The notes beneath the pieces were generated by a model, which worked only from the letters and a program-made list of their open reading frames with translations, did not search any database and was not told the DNA's origin. From an uncultured Opitutaceae bacterium (lineage in GTDB: Bacteria; Verrucomicrobiota; Verrucomicrobiae; Opitutales; Opitutaceae), in NCBI GenBank assembly GCA_946482625.1, contig CAMLSH010000119.1, positions 1 to 9,102 of the forward strand: a stretch of DNA of 9,102 nucleotides. The letters run 5' to 3'. This document shows positions 6,123 through 9,102 of this stretch, piece after piece. A program made the position numbers and the translations under genes. Positions within the stretch are counted from its first letter, which is position 1. Every line of letters starts with the position of its first letter.

Positions 6123-6884
6123 TCAGGTCACCGAGCGGAGATTCGCGTTTGCCTTCTCCCAATCCACCACGTTCCAGAACGCGGCGACATAGTCGGCGCG
6201 CTTGTTCTGATAACGCAGGTAATACGCGTGCTCCCACACATCGAGGCCGATGATCGGGATCGCTCCGTCCATCAGCGGCGAATCCTGATTCGCACTCGAT
6301 TCGATGCTCAGCGTGTCGTTTTTCAAAAGCAGCCACGCCCAGCCGCTGCCAAATCGCTTCATCGCCGCATCGGCGAACTGAGTCTTGAAAGTCGCGAAAT
6401 CGCCGAACTGTTTTTCGATCGCCGAGGCCAACCCACCCTTCGGTTCGCCGCCGCCTTTCGGACTCAAGATCGACCAGAAAAATGTGTGATTCGCATGACC
6501 GCCGACTTGGTTGCGCAACGTCGTCCGCAGCGGCTCAGCGACCTTGTCCAGCTGCGCGAGCAACTCCGCTGGATCGCGCCCGAGGAGATCCGTCCGGCCT
6601 TCCAGCGCCTTATTGGCGGCAGTGATATAGGCTTGGTGATGCTTGGTGTGGTGAATCTCCATCGTCTTCGCATCGATGTGCGGCTCCAGCGCGTCGTAGG
6701 CGAAGGCCAAGGGTGGCAGCACAAATGGTCCGCTCGCCGCAGCACTCTTTGCCGCGCCCCCCGCAGCCTGTGCAGACACGCGGGACGCCCCGACTAAACC
6801 CAATCCCAGCAAGGCTGCTCCGGCGCCCAAGGTTTTGAGTGCGTCGCGTCGGGACAGAGCTGATTCAGCGTTTTGGGTATTCAT
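6123..6884 (-). CDS. sodA: Tat-exported superoxide dismutase, Fe/Mn family (Mn-type signature)
   Basis: This enzyme converts superoxide to oxygen and hydrogen peroxide. The 253-residue precursor begins with a twin-arginine signal: SRRDALK (11-17), a hydrophobic stretch [13 protein letters not shown] (21-33) and a likely cleavage site after VSA (36-38). The mature domain (about 53-250) has all metal ligands: His78 in MEIHHTKHH, His133 in GGHANH, Asp215 and His219 in LDVWEHAYY. Gln200 in ANQDSPLM is the outer-sphere glutamine position typical of Mn enzymes, so Mn or cambialistic use is likely. Tat export of a folded, metal-loaded dismutase to the periplasm is the natural reading. The ATG at 6884 is chosen over one at 6905 because GGAG lies 7 bases upstream and the Tat signal then has a normal N-region. 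The gene follows the response regulator by 51 bp on the same strand. Confidence 0.96.
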   Translation of the reverse strand: MNTQNAESALSRRDALKTLGAGAALLGLGLVGASRVSAQAAGGAAKSAAASGPFVLPPLAFAYDALEPHIDAKTMEIHHTKHHQAYITAANKALEGRTDLLGRDPAELLAQLDKVAEPLRTTLRNQVGGHANHTFFWSILSPKGGGEPKGGLASAIEKQFGDFATFKTQFADAAMKRFGSGWAWLLLKNDTLSIESSANQDSPLMDGAIPIIGLDVWEHAYYLRYQNKRADYVAAFWNVVDWEKANANLRSVT

Positions 6885-6891
6885 ACGACAA

Positions 6892-6895
6892 CTCC
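6892..6895 (-). promoter_or_regulatory. Ribosome binding site of the SOD gene
   Basis: GGAG on the - strand lies 7 bases before the ATG at 6884 and decides in favour of this start over the in-frame ATG at 6905. Confidence 0.65.
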
Positions 6896-6914
6896 GGTAA
6901 CGCAAAATCCGTCC

Positions 6915-6932
6915 GCCGCAACCATCTGCGGC
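6915..6932 (-). other. Small hairpin in the response regulator-SOD gap
   Basis: GCCGCA and TGCGGC form a 6-bp stem with a 6-base loop directly after the response regulator stop. On the - strand a TTTT run comes about 8 bases after the stem, too far for a good intrinsic terminator. It may be a weak attenuator that lowers dismutase expression relative to the upstream genes, or an RNA stability element. It may also be chance in GC-rich DNA. Confidence 0.35.
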
Positions 6933-6935
6933 ATT

Positions 6936-7658
6936 TCACGTCGGCGGTTCGTAGCGATAACCCACGCCGTGCACGGTCAGGATCGCCGTCGGCGCGTCCG
7001 CCTCAGTTTCCACTTTTTTCCGAAGCTGCGCCACGTGCTGATCGAGCGTGCGCGTCGTGCCGAAGTAATCGACGCCCCACACCGCGTTGAGCAACGCATC
7101 GCGCGTGAGCACCGCTCCGGGACGGGCCGCAAAGACATCGATCAACTTCAACTCGCGCGCCGTCAACGTCACCGGCTCCCTCCCGCGTATCGACGCCGTG
7201 AACTTATTCCGATCGATCTCCGCCGCGCCGAAACGAAACACCGCCACCAGCTCCGTCGTCGTTCCTGCGAGCGAATTCTGCGCGCCACTCGTCCGCGCGC
7301 GCCGCAACAGCGCCTCGACCCGCGCGAGCAATTCATGCACGCCGAACGGCTTCGTCACATAATCGTCCGCACCAAGTTTCAGCCCGACCACCTTATCGAT
7401 CTCCTCGCCCTTCGCGGTGAGAAACAGCACCGGCACACGCTCTCCTTTCGCGCGTAGTTCGCGGCACACATCGTAACCGCTGGCTTTCGGCATCATCACA
7501 TCGAGGACCACGAGATCGAATTTCCCTTGCGCGAAAAGCTTCAGCGCCTGCGCACCGTCGCCAGCCGCCGTCACGGCGTAACCTTCGCTCTCCAGCGTGG
7601 CCGTCAGCCCGAGCCGGATGTTCGCGTCGTCTTCGGCGATCAAAATTTTTGCTTTCAT
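6936..7658 (-). CDS. OmpR/PhoB-family response regulator
   Basis: This 240-residue two-component transcription factor has a receiver domain (1-120) and a winged-helix DNA-binding domain (about 140-238). Receiver residues are complete: acidic pair Asp10/Asp11, phospho-acceptor Asp53 in VVLDVMMP, Thr81 in FLTAKG and Lys103 in VTKPF. The C-terminal domain has the OmpR pattern LTARELKLIDVFAARPGAVLTR, then RTLDQHVAQLRKKVE and the closing GVGYRYEP wing. The ATG at 7658 overlaps the upstream kinase stop as ATGA, giving translational coupling; an upstream ATG at 7706 would add 16 residues before the normal MKAKILIAEDD start. The kinase just upstream is the obvious partner. Target genes are unknown. 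The dismutase 51 bp downstream is a candidate by position only. Confidence 0.96.
   Translation of the reverse strand: MKAKILIAEDDANIRLGLTATLESEGYAVTAAGDGAQALKLFAQGKFDLVVLDVMMPKASGYDVCRELRAKGERVPVLFLTAKGEEIDKVVGLKLGADDYVTKPFGVHELLARVEALLRRARTSGAQNSLAGTTTELVAVFRFGAAEIDRNKFTASIRGREPVTLTARELKLIDVFAARPGAVLTRDALLNAVWGVDYFGTTRTLDQHVAQLRKKVETEADAPTAILTVHGVGYRYEPPT
7655..7658 (-). other. ATGA stop/start overlap of kinase and response regulator
   Basis: The response regulator ATG (7658-7656) and kinase TGA (7657-7655) share bases. No Shine-Dalgarno sequence precedes the regulator start, so its translation probably depends on ribosomes ending the kinase. Confidence 0.85.
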
Positions 7659-9102
7659 GGCAACGTGAGCACAAACACCGCGCCGCCACCCGGACGCGCT
7701 TCGCAACGCAGTTCTCCGCCCAGCCCGCGTGCAAGTTGACGCGCGATGCTCAAGCCCAGCCCGGTCCCGCTCTTCTCGGCAGTCAGTGTCTCGTCCACGC
7801 GGTGAAACTTTTCAAAGATCCGTTCCCTCTCCGTGTCCGGTACACCGCGACCGCGATCGCCGACCCGCAACTCAGCGCCGCCGCCGGCACCTGCGGAAAG
7901 CGTCACTATCAGCTCCCCGCCTTCGGCCGCGTACTTGCAGGCGTTATCGATCAGATTGAGCACGATTTGCTCCACCGCATCGCGATCCGTCGAAAGCATC
8001 AGTGGCGCCGCAGGCAACTCACGCGTCAACGCCAGCCCCGCTTCCGCGATTCGCGGACTGTGCGCATCGAGCAGCCGCGCCAGCTCTGCGCCGAGATCGC
8101 ATCTCTCGCGCTGAAATTTCTTTTTCCCCTGTTCGAGCCGCGAAAAATCCAGCGCGTTGTTCACCAGTCGCGCCAGCCGCTGCGTTTCGCGACCGATCGT
8201 GCGCAGATAGTCGTTCTGCTTTCCAGCGTCGGCCACGCGCCCTTGCTCCAGCAACTCCGAATACAGCCGGATCGTCGTCAGCGGTGTTTTGAACTCGTGG
8301 GAAACATTGGCGACAAACGACGTCTTTTGCGCTGCCTCCGCTTCGCTCCGCCGCGCCTGCCAGAGCAGCAGCGATCCGCTCGTCAGAATTGCCAACACCA
8401 ACACCGCCGCGAGCAACGCACCGATCCAGAAAAACGAGCCCGTGCCGTCCTCTGCCGCAGTGGGCACCAGAAACGCCACGACTTCCCAGCCCGGCAGCAG
8501 ATCGGACGAAAGCGGCACACGCACCGTCGGTGTTTCAGCGTCCGCCACCGGCACCACGCCCGCCTGGTGTTGCACACGGCCTTTGTCGTCGCGCAACGCG
8601 TAGCCTTCTCCACCGCTCACCTCGGCCGGCATCGATCCGCCCAACCGTGAAACCAGCGCCGCCAGCTCCACCTCGACGCCGCGCACGTTGGCCGCACCCG
8701 ACGGCCACACCCAGCCTAGCAAATGCAACCGCCCTTCTGCCGCCCATGGCAGCCAGCCGCGCTTGTCACCTGACAACGTCACCGCCTTCGCCGCCGGAGC
8801 CGCCCGTTCCTGTATCGCGAAATCTGCGACATCCGACTCCTCCGCCGACGCCGAACGTCCCCGTGTCGTCTCCCGCCCCTCTGGCGCGCTCGAACTCACC
8901 GAGGGCGGTAAATTCAACGCATACGACGACCGATCCTTCGCGAGCGCCTGCACTTCCCTGCGCGCGCTGTTTAAATTGGTCACGTTCTGCTCGATCTTCT
9001 TGCGGGAGTCCGATGCCTCCTGCGCGGAAAACGCCTCTTTCATCCGCTTCTCCTCCGATTCCTCCGCGACCATCGCTCGCCAGGGCGGTTGCTCTGTCAG
9101 CC
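7655..9102 (-). CDS. Sensor histidine kinase (5' end outside the window)
   Basis: The frame stays open to the right edge with no stop before the first internal ATG (9073), so the true start is beyond the window. Counting from that ATG there are 472 residues. Residues 1-50 look helical or coiled-coil, 50-95 are low-complexity Ser/Ala/Glu-rich, and 95-210 form an unrecognised sensor segment. A single membrane helix lies at about 214-238. It is followed directly by the phospho-acceptor region with His259 in FVANVSHEFKTPL, then the ATPase domain: N box NLIDNACKYA (373-382, Asn377), G1 DRGRG (406-410), F box FEKFHR and G2 GTGLGLSIARQL (437-447). All catalytic parts are present. A first membrane helix is expected upstream, which would place the sensor segment in the periplasm. 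There is no HAMP domain: only about 20 residues separate the membrane helix from His259. The stop overlaps the response regulator start by 4 bases. Confidence 0.95.
   Translation of the reverse strand, partial: LTEQPPWRAMVAEESEEKRMKEAFSAQEASDSRKKIEQNVTNLNSARREVQALAKDRSSYALNLPPSVSSSAPEGRETTRGRSASAEESDVADFAIQERAAPAAKAVTLSGDKRGWLPWAAEGRLHLLGWVWPSGAANVRGVEVELAALVSRLGGSMPAEVSGGEGYALRDDKGRVQHQAGVVPVADAETPTVRVPLSSDLLPGWEVVAFLVPTAAEDGTGSFFWIGALLAAVLVLAILTSGSLLLWQARRSEAEAAQKTSFVANVSHEFKTPLTTIRLYSELLEQGRVADAGKQNDYLRTIGRETQRLARLVNNALDFSRLEQGKKKFQRERCDLGAELARLLDAHSPRIAEAGLALTRELPAAPLMLSTDRDAVEQIVLNLIDNACKYAAEGGELIVTLSAGAGGGAELRVGDRGRGVPDTERERIFEKFHRVDETLTAEKSGTGLGLSIARQLARGLGGELRCEARPGGGAVFVLTLP

Noticed and set aside
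7649..8650. 333-residue + strand open frame antisense to the histidine kinase
   Set aside because: Arg/Gln/His-rich composition with no motif; the - strand carries the intact kinase boxes across the same bases.

Overview
The window is GC-rich and gene-dense, with many codons ending in G or C. It looks like a chromosomal segment from a PVC-group bacterium, probably Verrucomicrobiota and perhaps an Opitutaceae relative. The best taxonomic clue is the small gene at 4842-5282. It reads as the Minf_1886-type conserved hypothetical family, known mainly from Verrucomicrobia and Planctomycetes. The taxonomic placement is inferred from memory of protein families, not from a database search. I see no tRNA, rRNA, insertion sequence, prophage, CRISPR array or other clear sign of horizontal transfer.

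Left part (1-4734). A possible gene tail on the + strand (to position 71) converges with a gamma-type carbonic anhydrase-like hexapeptide-repeat protein on the - strand (114-659). Divergent from the latter is a concentrative nucleoside transporter of the CNT/NupC family (734-2059, +). The transporter converges on a long two-domain M16 zinc metallopeptidase (2170-4734, -). Between those two ends lies a compact palindromic element of two hairpins (2101-2158).

Middle part (4735-6122). The Minf_1886-like gene (-) and a Fur-family regulator (5467-6042, +) are divergent. They are separated by a 184-bp, partly AT-rich region carrying an 8-bp perfect inverted repeat that could be an operator. The Fur-family protein has lost nearly all the metal-binding residues of canonical Fur proteins, including both cysteines of the usual CxxC. 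It is followed by a strong bidirectional intrinsic terminator (6072-6102).

Right part (6123-9102). On the - strand a sensor histidine kinase (5' end outside the window), an OmpR-type response regulator and a Tat-exported Fe/Mn superoxide dismutase lie in that order. Kinase and regulator overlap by ATGA, and the dismutase starts 51 bp after the regulator. The two-component system may therefore be cotranscribed with the dismutase, whose 3' end faces the Fur-like regulator across the shared terminator. This cluster, a degenerate Fur protein beside a two-component system and an exported superoxide dismutase, is the most interesting thing here. It suggests an envelope redox-stress locus, but that link is inference. 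All families present are known, and I see no clearly new system.
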